Shown piece by piece: positions 22,681 through 31,975 of a stretch of DNA of 38,522 nucleotides. The notes under the pieces were generated by a model, which had not been told where the DNA came from, searched no databases, and saw nothing but the letters and a program-made list of their open reading frames with translations. The position numbers were made by a program, and so were the translations under genes. Origin of the DNA: an uncultured Aquimarina sp. (lineage in GTDB: Bacteria; Bacteroidota; Bacteroidia; Flavobacteriales; Flavobacteriaceae); NCBI GenBank assembly GCA_947496555.1, contig CANMDH010000049.1, positions 1 to 38,522 of the forward strand, in the 5' to 3' direction. Position 1 is the stretch's first letter; every line of letters starts with the position of its first letter.

Positions 22681-24906
22681 ATGAAATTTATATCAATGGC
22701 ACTGCTTCTTGTTCCTTTCTACTTTTTTGCACAAAGTCCGGTGGATATCCCAAAAGTAGAGACATCCATTCAACTAGATGGCAATGTCACCGAGAATGAA
22801 TGGAGTAATGCCTATGTGCTTTCTGATTTCAAGCAAATAAATCCCGATTTAGGAGCAATGGCTACTGAAAAAGCCATTGTAAAAATGATGCATGATGATC
22901 AATATCTGTATATAGGTGCAATCAGCTATTTTTCGGATCCTTCACAGCTGTTTGCTACCACTTTGGAACGTGATATCGCCCAGATAAAAGATGATTATAT
23001 CGAGATTCATCTAGATACATACAACGATAAAATCAATACGCTCGTTTTTAGAACCAATCCTCTAGGTGCTCGTCAGGATTTTGAAGTGAGTAGAAATGGT
23101 GAAGATTTCAACACCTCATGGAATACCTTCTGGAATGTTACTTCTACACTATTGGATAATGGTTGGAGTGCCGAATTTAGAATCCCTTTTTCTTCGCTGC
23201 GCTACAAAAAGTCTGAAACCAATACGATGAGGGTTAAGGCCGTTATCAAATACAAAGAAAAAAACGAGCTTATCATTACACCTTTAAATAATACCGAAAT
23301 TGGCTCGGGAGTATATCATTTTACAAACTCTTACGAAATACGTTTCGCAAACTTACCTTCAGTAAAACCTGTATACATCACGCCCTATGCAAAAGCCAAT
23401 ATCATTAGTGAAAACAAGCTAAATATTGATGAAACCGGGTATGAAAATCAAACTACTTTTTTAGAACAAAAGCAATATGCCGGCAATGAAACCCTGGATA
23501 AAGTACTAAGCAACCTTGGACTAGACATCAAATACAAACCCAATGCCAGTCATACGATCGATTTTACCTTAAATACCGATTTTGCCGAAGTGGAAGCCGA
23601 TGATAGGATTATTAATATTTCGCGATTTCCGATTTTATTACAAGAAAAACGATTGTTCTTTCTAGAAAATGCAGATCTTTTTAATGCCAATCAGTTTGAT
23701 CATCGTTTGTTCAATTCTCGTGCTATTGGAATTCAAGATGGAGCACCCATCCCTATCATTGGAGGTATTCGGTTAACAGGAGGAAATAAGGGGTGGCAAT
23801 ACGGTATGCTTGCTATGCAAACCCATGAAGTCGAAGATATTGTTTCGTCGACCAATCACAGTGTAACCCGAATCAAAAAAAATATCGGTAAACTAGGATC
23901 TTATATTGGTTTTATTAATACCAATAAAATAAGCAGCAATGATTATAACCACCTAACTGCTATTGATGGCAATATTAGAATTACCAATAACGTACGAGCC
24001 CGATTTACAGCCGGAGCCACTTTTGACCAAGAACTAGGGAATTGGAAACCGATGTACGGAGCAGCAATCGAAACCTTCAAAAACAATGGTTTTGGGATCG
24101 AATATCGTTTTAGAGAATATACCGAAGATTTTAACCCCGAACTTGGTTTCGTTTCTCAGCCAAACACCAAAAGGCTAACTTTAAATCACGGTTGGCGAAA
24201 AACGTATAGAAATCATTCGTTTTTACAATTCTTCACCTTTGGACACTACTTTAGAAAAAATTGGTTATCAAATTCTGGCAATGCCGATTTCTTTCAGACT
24301 AATTTCTATACGACTATACGTCATAAAAAAGGATACCGATTCACCATGTTTTTCCTCATGTATCAGGAAGATAATTTGTACTCGGAATGGGAAATAGCCG
24401 ACGGGGTTATCATTCCTGCAGGTAAATATGTGATGTGGAAATTCAATCCTTTTTTTAATACCGGAAACGCAAAACCATATCAAATTGCAATCGACACAGA
24501 GTTTGGTGATTTTTATGGAGGAAATCAATTCACACTATTTTATAACGTGTCGTATGATTTTAATAAATTTCTTCAGGCAGAACTAGGCGGAACCTATAAC
24601 AAATTGAAATTTCCAGAATCCTATGTGACCAACACCTCGGGAAAATTAAACCTGAGTCGTTATTTTTCAAGGTTAAAATTTAACTTCTCTGCAAAAACCT
24701 CCTTAAATTCTTATCTTCAGTATGATACTCGAGCCGAACAGATCGGTTGGAACCTTAGGTTTAGATTCAATCCTACAGAGGGTACAGATTTATTTATGGT
24801 ATACAATCATAATGTTAATACCGACAGAAATGCCCTTTCACCCAGATTGCCTTTTACAGACAATCAAATATTTATTGTAAAATTTTCTAAAACCATTCTA
24901 AAATGA
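22681..24906 (+). CDS. CBM9-like / DUF5916 outer-membrane protein
   Basis: 741 residues. After a signal peptide (MKFISMALLLVPFYFFAQ) comes a CBM9-like domain of about 190 residues with the usual opening SIQLDGNVTENEWSNAYVLS and the strands YLYIGAISYF and DDYIEIHLDTYND. The rest, from about residue 225, is the DUF5916 region: FAEVEADDRIINISRFPILL and LQEKRLFFLENADLF are its signature, followed by many beta strands ending in IFIVKFSKTIL, consistent with an outer-membrane barrel. Substrate and role are unknown for the family. Its stop overlaps the ATG of the TPR lipoprotein gene by 4 nt (ATGA). It is divergent from the LytS/LytTR pair, 196 bp away, which may regulate it. Confidence 0.88.
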   Translation: MKFISMALLLVPFYFFAQSPVDIPKVETSIQLDGNVTENEWSNAYVLSDFKQINPDLGAMATEKAIVKMMHDDQYLYIGAISYFSDPSQLFATTLERDIAQIKDDYIEIHLDTYNDKINTLVFRTNPLGARQDFEVSRNGEDFNTSWNTFWNVTSTLLDNGWSAEFRIPFSSLRYKKSETNTMRVKAVIKYKEKNELIITPLNNTEIGSGVYHFTNSYEIRFANLPSVKPVYITPYAKANIISENKLNIDETGYENQTTFLEQKQYAGNETLDKVLSNLGLDIKYKPNASHTIDFTLNTDFAEVEADDRIINISRFPILLQEKRLFFLENADLFNANQFDHRLFNSRAIGIQDGAPIPIIGGIRLTGGNKGWQYGMLAMQTHEVEDIVSSTNHSVTRIKKNIGKLGSYIGFINTNKISSNDYNHLTAIDGNIRITNNVRARFTAGATFDQELGNWKPMYGAAIETFKNNGFGIEYRFREYTEDFNPELGFVSQPNTKRLTLNHGWRKTYRNHSFLQFFTFGHYFRKNWLSNSGNADFFQTNFYTTIRHKKGYRFTMFFLMYQEDNLYSEWEIADGVIIPAGKYVMWKFNPFFNTGNAKPYQIAIDTEFGDFYGGNQFTLFYNVSYDFNKFLQAELGGTYNKLKFPESYVTNTSGKLNLSRYFSRLKFNFSAKTSLNSYLQYDTRAEQIGWNLRFRFNPTEGTDLFMVYNHNVNTDRNALSPRLPFTDNQIFIVKFSKTILK

Positions 24907-26855
24907 CACTTCGTATTCTTTTTAAATGCATTGGGATATTACTTCTGTTATCGGGATGTAAGGAATCCCTTGATATCAATAAGATCCCCATTACCACTAA
25001 TGCTGAAGCAGCAAAAAGACTTTTTCTGGAAGCAAGAACGTTAGAAAACCTACGAAAAACAGATAGTGCAAACATTGTTTTGGATAAAGCTATTACCCTT
25101 GATACGACCTTTGCCATGGCATATCTTATGAAAGGCATGATCTCTGGAGATTTTAATAACCGAAGAGCACAGATTGCAAAGGCCATGAAATATCTCCCTA
25201 AAGTTTCTGAAGGTGAAAAATTATGGATCATGGGGCGCAACGCTTTCTATGGGACAGGTAATAGTTCTGAAGAGTATGATTTATTTAAACAACTTGTACA
25301 TTTGTATCCCGAAGACCAATACGCCAATTATCTCTTTGGTTTTGTTAATCTCCATCATGGAAAATCGGACTTTGATCAAGCCATTGAATACATACAAAAA
25401 GCCATCCAAATAAAGCCAGATTTCACGATTGCTTATAATGAATTAGCCTATGCCTATCTCGAAAAAGAAGAGTTTGAGAAAGCAAAAGAAGCTTCTTCAA
25501 ATTACATAAAACTACTACCCAATTTACCCGATCCCTATGATACCCAGGCCGAGATTCTAATGAGAGAAGGAAGTTATCAGGAATCCATTAATGCGTATAA
25601 CAAAGTACTACAAATCGATCCTAGTTATGCGTGGTCTATTATTGGTACAGCAGCTAACTTAAATTACCTTGACAGACATATTGAAGCCAGAAAATTTTTG
25701 ACCAAACTGGATGACATTAAAGAGATGAGTGATTATAACTTTAGACATCGATGGAGAGCCGAAGTCGTATCTTATCTTGACGAAGGTAAAGTTGATTCGG
25801 CATTGGTGGTTCTTGAAAACCAAAAACAAATGGGAATCAAAAAAACCACTACTCACGAACCTCTATTTCATGCGTATTATGGGTTTTTACGTAAAACCAG
25901 GTTATATTTTGAAAAAGAAGATTGGAAAAACGGGTTAAAAGAATATGAAGAATGGAACGAATTTGTTCAAAAAAACAGTACCCAACAGAGTACCAAAGTT
26001 CGTCTACAAAAACTAAAAGATTATTATGAGGCGTATGTACATTTTTTACAGAAAGATTTTGATCAGGCAAATAGTTCTTTGCAAAAATATGTTACCGCGG
26101 TCGAAAAGGAAAATGATCAATACTTGATCCTAAAAGCCAAGATGCAATACGCACAAGGTAACAACAAAGCAGCCCTTGATGCTATTAAAAACACTGATCT
26201 TACCGACTATTACAACCAGTTTATGTATGCTAGTATTTTAGAAGCCTTAGATAAAAAAGAAGAGGCCAAAAAATGGTTTAATAAAATTCAAAATGCTAAT
26301 CAGATAGATGATATCTCTCTAGCCCTAGTACGAAAGAAAATTCCATTCACTCAAAATCCACTTGAAAAACTGTCTTACTACATCGGTACTTGGGGACCAA
26401 ATCTAGATCAACCTATGGTCAAAAGAAACCCAAAAATGAAAGATTATAAGGTCATCGATTTTAGCTGGGGAAGTAACAAAAAAGTAATCATATCCAGAAC
26501 TGGCATAAATTCAAATCAAGGTGGAAAAATTTCTTCGGAAGGGATCATCACCTATAATCCAAATACCAAAAAAATAGTTTGGTTAGAATATCAAATTGAT
26601 AATGAAATCCTTTTTGAGGGTGAATACACCATTCTTGATAACAACAAAGTGCAACGCGTATATACGGTATATTATGCCGAAGATTATCCCGATATCCCGA
26701 ATCCTCAACTCCCGGGATGGACTCGAAAATATAGAGAAACCTTCACTCCTATTTCAGATAATACAATAGATTGGTTAACTGAAACCTTGATTGACGGTAA
26801 ATGGGTAAAACAAGGGCAAAATAATGGCGACTTTAAAGCAATAAGAGATCTTTGA
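24903..26855 (+). CDS. TPR-repeat lipoprotein
   Basis: 650 residues. The lipoprotein signal MTLRILFKCIGILLLLSGC has its lipobox Cys at 19. About ten TPR-like repeats follow (SDFDQAIEYIQKAIQIKPD, AYAYLEKEEFEKAKEASSNY, GSYQESINAYNKVLQIDPSY among the clearest). The last ~150 residues (YYIGTWGPNLDQPMV ... TEYTI-type strands) form a separate beta-rich domain resembling a lipocalin-like or DUF fold that I cannot name. It is translationally coupled to the DUF5916 barrel, so a periplasmic or outer-membrane-associated partner of that protein is likely. Confidence 0.82.
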   Translation: MTLRILFKCIGILLLLSGCKESLDINKIPITTNAEAAKRLFLEARTLENLRKTDSANIVLDKAITLDTTFAMAYLMKGMISGDFNNRRAQIAKAMKYLPKVSEGEKLWIMGRNAFYGTGNSSEEYDLFKQLVHLYPEDQYANYLFGFVNLHHGKSDFDQAIEYIQKAIQIKPDFTIAYNELAYAYLEKEEFEKAKEASSNYIKLLPNLPDPYDTQAEILMREGSYQESINAYNKVLQIDPSYAWSIIGTAANLNYLDRHIEARKFLTKLDDIKEMSDYNFRHRWRAEVVSYLDEGKVDSALVVLENQKQMGIKKTTTHEPLFHAYYGFLRKTRLYFEKEDWKNGLKEYEEWNEFVQKNSTQQSTKVRLQKLKDYYEAYVHFLQKDFDQANSSLQKYVTAVEKENDQYLILKAKMQYAQGNNKAALDAIKNTDLTDYYNQFMYASILEALDKKEEAKKWFNKIQNANQIDDISLALVRKKIPFTQNPLEKLSYYIGTWGPNLDQPMVKRNPKMKDYKVIDFSWGSNKKVIISRTGINSNQGGKISSEGIITYNPNTKKIVWLEYQIDNEILFEGEYTILDNNKVQRVYTVYYAEDYPDIPNPQLPGWTRKYRETFTPISDNTIDWLTETLIDGKWVKQGQNNGDFKAIRDL

Positions 26856-26970
26856 TTTTTAGTTGGCATAAAGAACGTGTAACTACGCAAAATTTTGATC
26901 ATAGTTGATATAAAAACCTCGTATTGTACGAAGAACTTATCTACATTTAATTGATTTTAAATGTACAAAT

Positions 26971-27984
26971 ATGCGATCCCTTTTATCCCTTTTGATCTTC
27001 TTAATTTGTGTAGTTTTTTCAGTGAAGATATCAGCACAAAATTTGAACAACAGCCATATTGCATTTACAGTTCCCGAAAAAGATTTGCTTCCAGAAAGCA
27101 TTGCTTATGACTCAATCAAAAACGAATTCTATATAGGAAGTACTAGAAAAGGAAAAATTATCAAAGTTTTAAAAGATGGATCTCATGAGGATTTTATTCT
27201 TTCAAAAAAAGAAGGTCTATGGATGGTTATTGGGATTAAAGCCGATTCAAAAAGAAGGCATCTTTGGGTGTGCAGCTCCGGAGGAGATAATCTAGAGGGT
27301 TACACACTTAAGGATGACAAAGAAGGTCGGCCCGCAGGAATTTTTAAATTCGACCTCGACACCAAAAAATTGATCAAGAAGTATGTTTTGAATGATAAAG
27401 GAGCGGTTCATTTTTTTAATGATTTGGTAATCACCAAAAAAGGTGATGTTTATATAACCCATATGTTTTCTGATCAGGCGCTCTATAAAATTTCTAATGG
27501 TGATGATCAACTCGTAAAAATTTCTTCTTTGGATGGCATACAATATCCTAATGGGATAACCATGTCTTATGACGAATCAAAACTCTACATTGCACATTCG
27601 GGAGGAATTTCGGTAATGGATCTATCAAGCAAAAAATTAAAATTACTACCAGTCCCAGATGGAGTTAAAATCGCCAAACGAGAAAGTATTGATGGTTTGT
27701 GTTTTTATAAGAATTCTCTTATTGGAATTCAACCTGATATTAATACAGTGCAACAATTTGAATTGGATCAATCTGGTTTGAAGATCAAAAAAACCAAACC
27801 GCTGGAAGTAAATCACCCAATGATGAATAACCCAACCACCGGAACAATAATAAATGACAAATTCTACTATGTTGCCAATGCACAATTTGGAAGTTTTAAT
27901 GAAGATGGTACATTATTTCCGTTAGAAAAACTTTACGAAGTATGCATTCTTCAATTATCTCTCAAAAATAAATATTATGAATAG
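26971..27984 (+). CDS. Secreted SMP-30/gluconolactonase-like beta-propeller
   Basis: 337 residues with a signal peptide (MRSLLSLLIFLICVVFSVKISAQ) and six-bladed propeller repeats of the SMP-30/gluconolactonase/LRE type: LPESIAYDSIKNEFYIGS, FFNDLVITKKGDVYITH and YPNGITMSYDESKLYIAHSG. The Asn/Asp positions that bind metal in the family seem present (FNDL, PNGI, IDGL). The substrate is unknown; many members of this shape are not lactonases. The next gene starts 8 nt before its stop. A paralogous propeller lies at 29981. Confidence 0.83.
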   Translation: MRSLLSLLIFLICVVFSVKISAQNLNNSHIAFTVPEKDLLPESIAYDSIKNEFYIGSTRKGKIIKVLKDGSHEDFILSKKEGLWMVIGIKADSKRRHLWVCSSGGDNLEGYTLKDDKEGRPAGIFKFDLDTKKLIKKYVLNDKGAVHFFNDLVITKKGDVYITHMFSDQALYKISNGDDQLVKISSLDGIQYPNGITMSYDESKLYIAHSGGISVMDLSSKKLKLLPVPDGVKIAKRESIDGLCFYKNSLIGIQPDINTVQQFELDQSGLKIKKTKPLEVNHPMMNNPTTGTIINDKFYYVANAQFGSFNEDGTLFPLEKLYEVCILQLSLKNKYYE

Positions 27985-28480
27985 GAAACAATTTTTAACT
28001 ACTAGTATAGCAACTACGGGTGCTTTTGCATTGTCACCGTTTACTGCATTTGCAATAAAACAAGACGATCCCAAACTGGACAAAAAAATTGTACAGGAAT
28101 TTGTAGGTGCTGGACACGGAGAGTTTGAAAAAGTAAAGGAGCTTCTTGAGGAGTATCCAACATTATTGAATGCCGCACATGACTGGAGATTTGGTGATTT
28201 CGAAACGGCCTTAGGAGCCGCAAGTCATGTGGGATACAAAGAATTAGCCCAATACCTTATCGACAAAGGAGCACAAGCCAATATATTTACTGCCGCACTG
28301 TTTGGTAGAATTGATATTATTAAACCAATGCTAGATCTTTTTCCTAATGCTCTAAATGCCAAAGGACCCCATGGTCTTACACTCTTACACCATGCACAAC
28401 GAGGTAAAGAAGATGCTAAAGAAGTAGAAGAATATCTTGTTTCTTTAGGGGCAAAAGAGACAAAAATAGCACTCTATTAA
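27977..28480 (+). CDS. Ankyrin-repeat protein with export signal
   Basis: 167 residues. The start MNRKQFLTTSIATTGAFALS then PFTAFA is a signal peptide resembling the 'twin-residue' Tat style but with a single Arg-Lys pair. Three or four ankyrin repeats follow (GAGHGEFEKVKELLEEYPTL, ALGAASHVGYKELAQYLIDK, GLTLLHHAQRGKEDAKEVEE). The fold mediates protein-protein contacts. It overlaps the propeller gene by 8 nt and is very probably made with it. Confidence 0.82.
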   Translation: MNRKQFLTTSIATTGAFALSPFTAFAIKQDDPKLDKKIVQEFVGAGHGEFEKVKELLEEYPTLLNAAHDWRFGDFETALGAASHVGYKELAQYLIDKGAQANIFTAALFGRIDIIKPMLDLFPNALNAKGPHGLTLLHHAQRGKEDAKEVEEYLVSLGAKETKIALY

Positions 28481-28616
28481 TTGTATTTCATTTTAACAAA
28501 AGCAATATCTATGACTATCCATGAACCGGAACCCATTATAACTGCCTTAAAGGTTTAAAAATTAGGATGAATTAATCTGACATTAGCCATAAAAACTATG
28601 TTTATCCCCTAACATA

Positions 28617-29021
28617 TTACGATTTGTGAATCTCCTCACTAAAGTCCAAAATCCAATTGGAGAGATTCACAATTTTGTTAGAAAGCTCTTTTCCAAAAGG
28701 AGTTAAAGAATATTCGACTCTTGGAGGTATCTCGGTAAAATTCTCTCTATGTACAATCCCATGAGCTTCCAATTTTTTTAAAGTTACCGAAAGCATTCTC
28801 GAAGAAATTCCTTCAATATTGTTCTTTAACTCACCAAAACGTAAGGTTTCATAATACCCCAGATGATACATACAGAACAAACTCCATTTATCTAAAACAT
28901 CTGCCAATAAATCCTTTGTAGGACAAAATCCTCGTTCTAAACAAGGTTGGGTTCGTAAAAAATATTTTTTAATATTTTTTTTTAGCTTAATATCCTGTTT
29001 TTCAGTATTAGTTATTTTCAT
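28617..29021 (-). CDS. HxlR-family transcriptional regulator
   Basis: 134 residues with the HxlR winged helix: CLERGFCPTKDLLADVLDKW, LRFGELKNNIEGISSRMLSV and TLKKLEAHGIVHRENFTEIP, then RVEYSLTPFGKEL. Two Cys (PCLERGFCP) stand in the N-terminal arm where several members sense quinones, aldehydes or oxidants through thiols. It is transcribed away from the metallo-hydrolase gene; the 97-bp gap holds GTAAC/GTTAC repeats that could be its operator. It probably represses the rightward gene group. Confidence 0.9.
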   Translation of the reverse strand: MKITNTEKQDIKLKKNIKKYFLRTQPCLERGFCPTKDLLADVLDKWSLFCMYHLGYYETLRFGELKNNIEGISSRMLSVTLKKLEAHGIVHRENFTEIPPRVEYSLTPFGKELSNKIVNLSNWILDFSEEIHKS

Positions 29022-29048
29022 GTAACTATATTATCAATTTGTAACTTA

Positions 29049-29079
29049 TTGTTTTTCAGTATTTTTTGAATTAGTTTTG
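29049..29079 (+). promoter_or_regulatory. Promoter of metallo-hydrolase gene
   Basis: TTG (29049-29051), 20 nt, TAGTTTTG (29072-29079), matching the Bacteroidota consensus, 39 nt before the ATG at 29119. Confidence 0.65.
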
Positions 29080-29080
29080 G

Positions 29081-29093
29081 TTACTTAAAGTAA
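29081..29093. promoter_or_regulatory. Candidate HxlR operator
   Basis: TTACTTAAAGTAA is a 13-nt palindrome around a central A, directly after the -7 box, over the expected transcription start. Two further GTAACT half-sites lie at 29023-29028 and 29041-29046, close to the HxlR start codon. The position fits autoregulation and repression of the divergent gene; binding is inferred. Confidence 0.45.
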
Positions 29094-29118
29094 TCTACTT
29101 ACTAATAATAACAAATAT

Positions 29119-29895
29119 ATGAAAGATTTCGATATTACCTTTAAATGGATCGGCGCTCCCACCTGGATTCTACAGGTTGATGACCTAAAGATTGCTTGTG
29201 ACCCCGTTCTTTGTCCAAAAGATACGCTTCAAATACATCCTTATTTTAAAGTAAAACGAAGAACTGCTCCCCAATTTGTCGAAAAGGATTTTAGTGCTAT
29301 CGATTTCTGGTTATTAACTCACCAGCACGAAGATCATATTGATGCCTACGGTGTAACCAAAATAGATCCCAATAGTAAAGTATTTTCTCATCATAACCTC
29401 AAAAAATGGTTAAAGTTGATTTATGCTAAGAATGTAACATTCTTACCATGGGGAAAAGTATCAACATATACAAAAAATGATCTTCAAGTAGCCATCGAAG
29501 CCATTCCTTGTGTTCATGCCAGCAATTTTATCGCCGCCAAACTTGCAGGAGGAGTTAATGGATATTGGGTAACCATCAAAAAAGGAAAAAACACTCTTAA
29601 CATTTATGTTACCGGCGATACTGTTGCCCATACCAAGGTAAAGAAATTTCTAAACGGTCGAAAAGCAGATATCCTAATTCCTAATGTTGGAGGTGGTGGT
29701 TTAAACAAATTTGGAGGGCCTTATACTTTTACTGCTGAAACCTTAAAAGATATTGTTGCAACTATCCAACCTTCCGCTATACTGCCCGTACATCATACCT
29801 CTTTTTCAATTTACAAAGACCCTATTCAAAATTTATATGACTGGAATGATGAACGTATTCTTCAATTTGATGAAGGAGACACCATTACCCTATAG
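29119..29895 (+). CDS. MBL-fold metallo-hydrolase
   Basis: 258 residues of the metallo-beta-lactamase fold. The metal motif LLTHQHEDHIDAYG (HxHxDH) is at about residues 70-83. A later His-containing strand (EAIPCVHAS), the Asp ligand in YVTGDTVAH and a terminal PVHHTSF complete the two-metal site. It has no signal peptide. It resembles UlaG/YcjY-type cytosolic hydrolases; the substrate is unknown. It is divergent from the HxlR regulator and followed by a propeller, a tautomerase and a SnoaL-like protein. Confidence 0.87.
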   Translation: MKDFDITFKWIGAPTWILQVDDLKIACDPVLCPKDTLQIHPYFKVKRRTAPQFVEKDFSAIDFWLLTHQHEDHIDAYGVTKIDPNSKVFSHHNLKKWLKLIYAKNVTFLPWGKVSTYTKNDLQVAIEAIPCVHASNFIAAKLAGGVNGYWVTIKKGKNTLNIYVTGDTVAHTKVKKFLNGRKADILIPNVGGGGLNKFGGPYTFTAETLKDIVATIQPSAILPVHHTSFSIYKDPIQNLYDWNDERILQFDEGDTITL

Positions 29896-29980
29896 CTATT
29901 TGATCAACGATATTTTGGTTTAAACGGTTCTATTCATATTGAATTATCACACACATAGTATCACTAAAATAAATATTATA

Positions 29981-30859
29981 ATGAAAAGAAAAATTGCAAT
30001 TCTGTTGTTCTTATTAAGTCTCAATACCATTGGTTTTGGACAACAAAGAACGCTCCTGGGAGGACATCCCGAATGTATTTGTACCGATGGAAAAAAACTT
30101 TTTATAACCAATATAGGAAAGGAGCTACTCCCCTCAAAAAAGGATGAAGATGGTTTTATATCTAAAGTTTCTTTTGATATGAAAATAGAACAGGAAAATA
30201 TTCTAGATCCTGAGGTCACATTACACGCACCAAAAGGATGCAAAATAGTAAAAAACGTACTATATGTAACGGATATTGATCAAGTTGTGGGGATTGATCT
30301 TTCCTCTGGAAAAAAAGTATTTGAATACTCTTTTGACACCAATACGAAGTTTTTAAATGACATCGAGGTACGAGGGAAAAACTGGTTGTATGTTTCCTCT
30401 ACAGACAAGAATGTAATTTATGAGTTAAATCTGAGAAGAAAGAAGAAAAAAATCTTGGTTCATGGGTCTTCAATTAATGGAGTTAATGGTCTTTTTTATA
30501 ATCCCAAAGACAAACAATTATATGCAGTAGGTTTTGGTATCAATGATCAACCTAATGGCAAGCTTGGAGAGATCAATTTTGAAGATCGTGGCATAACCAT
30601 TTCTCATATTTTTACTTATACACAGCTGTATCAGGGAAGGCTGGACGGTGTTCAAAAATCAGGAGATAAGATCTATTTTACAGATTGGGTAAACTTTGAA
30701 AAGGAAGGCAAACTATTGTATTATGATCTTAAGGATTTCCAAATCAAAGAGGTACCGTTTCCAGAAAAACTATCAGGCCCCGCCGACTTTTTGATTGTAG
30801 GTAACACTATATATATCCCTGAGATGTTATCTGGAACCTTGTTTAAAAGTTCCTTATAG
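29981..30859 (+). CDS. Secreted SMP-30-like beta-propeller, second copy
   Basis: 292 residues from the ATG at 29981, which gives a clean signal peptide (MKRKIAILLFLLSLNTIGFG). The longer frame starts with TTG at 29939 and would bury the signal, so I reject it. Propeller repeats are visible (GGHPECICTDGKKLFITNIG, TKFLNDIEVRGKNWLYVSST, LDGVQKSGDKIYFTDWVN). It belongs to the same broad family as the gene at 26971 but is shorter and clearly diverged. It lies 85 nt downstream of the metallo-hydrolase and may be co-transcribed. Confidence 0.83.
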   Translation: MKRKIAILLFLLSLNTIGFGQQRTLLGGHPECICTDGKKLFITNIGKELLPSKKDEDGFISKVSFDMKIEQENILDPEVTLHAPKGCKIVKNVLYVTDIDQVVGIDLSSGKKVFEYSFDTNTKFLNDIEVRGKNWLYVSSTDKNVIYELNLRRKKKKILVHGSSINGVNGLFYNPKDKQLYAVGFGINDQPNGKLGEINFEDRGITISHIFTYTQLYQGRLDGVQKSGDKIYFTDWVNFEKEGKLLYYDLKDFQIKEVPFPEKLSGPADFLIVGNTIYIPEMLSGTLFKSSL

Positions 30860-30968
30860 CATATTCGAACATCCGCTTGCTAATATAAACCGCTTTTTTG
30901 CCTTGATAATCAAGTGATTAATGTAATATCATATAAAACACTATTACTAACTTTTTAAAAATATAACA

Positions 30969-31226
30969 ATGCCATTTATCAATATACGTACATATAAAGG
31001 TGCTCTTTCCAAAGAGGAAAAGAAAGCACTTCAACTGGAAATAACAGAACTACTAGTTAAATATGAAGGAAAAGGAAATCCCGAATTCAAAAAATTCGTT
31101 TCTGTTATGATTGAAGAAGAAGATGCTACCAACTGGATGATTTCTGGTCTCAATACTAGAGAGTTAATCGACAGTAATCCTACTTTTAAAAAAGTTTACC
31201 TTTCAAACCTATCCGAGAAAAAATAA
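30969..31226 (+). CDS. 4-oxalocrotonate tautomerase-like protein
   Basis: 85 residues starting MPFINIRTYKG. After Met removal Pro2 becomes N-terminal, the catalytic base of the tautomerase superfamily. The rest follows the beta-alpha-beta plan (LSKEEKKALQLEITELLVKY, then KFVSVMIEEEDATNWMISG). Substrate unknown; families of this kind act on keto/enol acids. It ends 4 nt before the next gene, so they form one operon. Confidence 0.8.
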   Translation: MPFINIRTYKGALSKEEKKALQLEITELLVKYEGKGNPEFKKFVSVMIEEEDATNWMISGLNTRELIDSNPTFKKVYLSNLSEKK

Positions 31227-31230
31227 TTTT

Positions 31231-31899
31231 ATGGGAACCTATTCAGCTTTTAGTGAGAAGTGGTTTGCTGCCTGGAATAGCAGAGACATAGATCAAATCA
31301 TGGAATTGTACAATACTACTATTGATTTTATGTCTCCGAAGATTCAAAAGATCTTTAATAAACCTTCGGGCAGAATTACCAATAAAGACGAACTAAGAAA
31401 TTACTTTATGCTTGCCCTTAAGGCGAACCCAAATTTGCATTTTGAGCCCTATCATGTATTAGAAGGTGTTAACAGTGTTGTTTTATACTATAAGAGTATT
31501 AATAATTTCTTATCGGCAGAATTTATGGAACTCCATGGTATGGACAAAATTGTTACAGTACGGGCCCACTATACTCCTTCTGTTACTATTGAAGATAATT
31601 TCTTGATTACAGCCTTGATTTTTGCCCGACCGGGTTATGAAGAAAAATGTCGTGAATTTGAGAATGCAATGGTACCCATTCTCCAAAAACATAACGTGTA
31701 CATTGAGTTTATGGCCAATTTACAGCAAGAAAACTTTGTGCTTCCTACGATGAAAAAACCTACCGAAATTCATTTGCTAAGGTTTTCCTCACAAAGTACA
31801 TTTGAAGCATACAAAAAAGATAAGGAAAGAATTGATTTGAAGAATAAATATCAAACCGCTATTGAAAAAACAATACTGATCAAAGGTAGCATTCTATAA
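31231..31899 (+). CDS. SnoaL-like (NTF2 fold) / DUF1330-like fusion
   Basis: 222 residues in two parts. Residues 1-125 are a SnoaL/NTF2-like cone (KWFAAWNSRDIDQIMELYNT, then an ALIFARPG end). Residues 125-222 look like a dimeric alpha-beta barrel of the DUF1330/ABM type (EIHLLRFSSQSTFEAYKKDK). Joining the two folds in one chain suggests a small-molecule isomerase or oxygenase with a paired binding domain. The gene follows the tautomerase by 4 nt. Domain calls are by pattern only; the second is the less sure. Confidence 0.68.
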   Translation: MGTYSAFSEKWFAAWNSRDIDQIMELYNTTIDFMSPKIQKIFNKPSGRITNKDELRNYFMLALKANPNLHFEPYHVLEGVNSVVLYYKSINNFLSAEFMELHGMDKIVTVRAHYTPSVTIEDNFLITALIFARPGYEEKCREFENAMVPILQKHNVYIEFMANLQQENFVLPTMKKPTEIHLLRFSSQSTFEAYKKDKERIDLKNKYQTAIEKTILIKGSIL

Positions 31900-31908
31900 A
31901 TCACATAT

Positions 31909-31944
31909 AAAAAAGATGCAATATCACTTTCTTGATATTGCATC
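31909..31944 (-). terminator. Intrinsic terminator of the amidase gene
   Basis: A perfect 12-bp stem GATGCAATATCA / TGATATTGCATC (31915-31926 with 31933-31944) has a 6-nt loop and, on the minus strand, a run of six T. It sits between two convergent genes and may stop both. Confidence 0.88.
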
Positions 31945-31975
31945 TCTAACAACTGACTTACTTCAAATAAAATCT

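Noticed and set aside
29939-29980. TTG-started extension of the second propeller gene
   Set aside because: The ATG at 29981 gives a standard signal peptide at once; the 14 extra residues would precede it.
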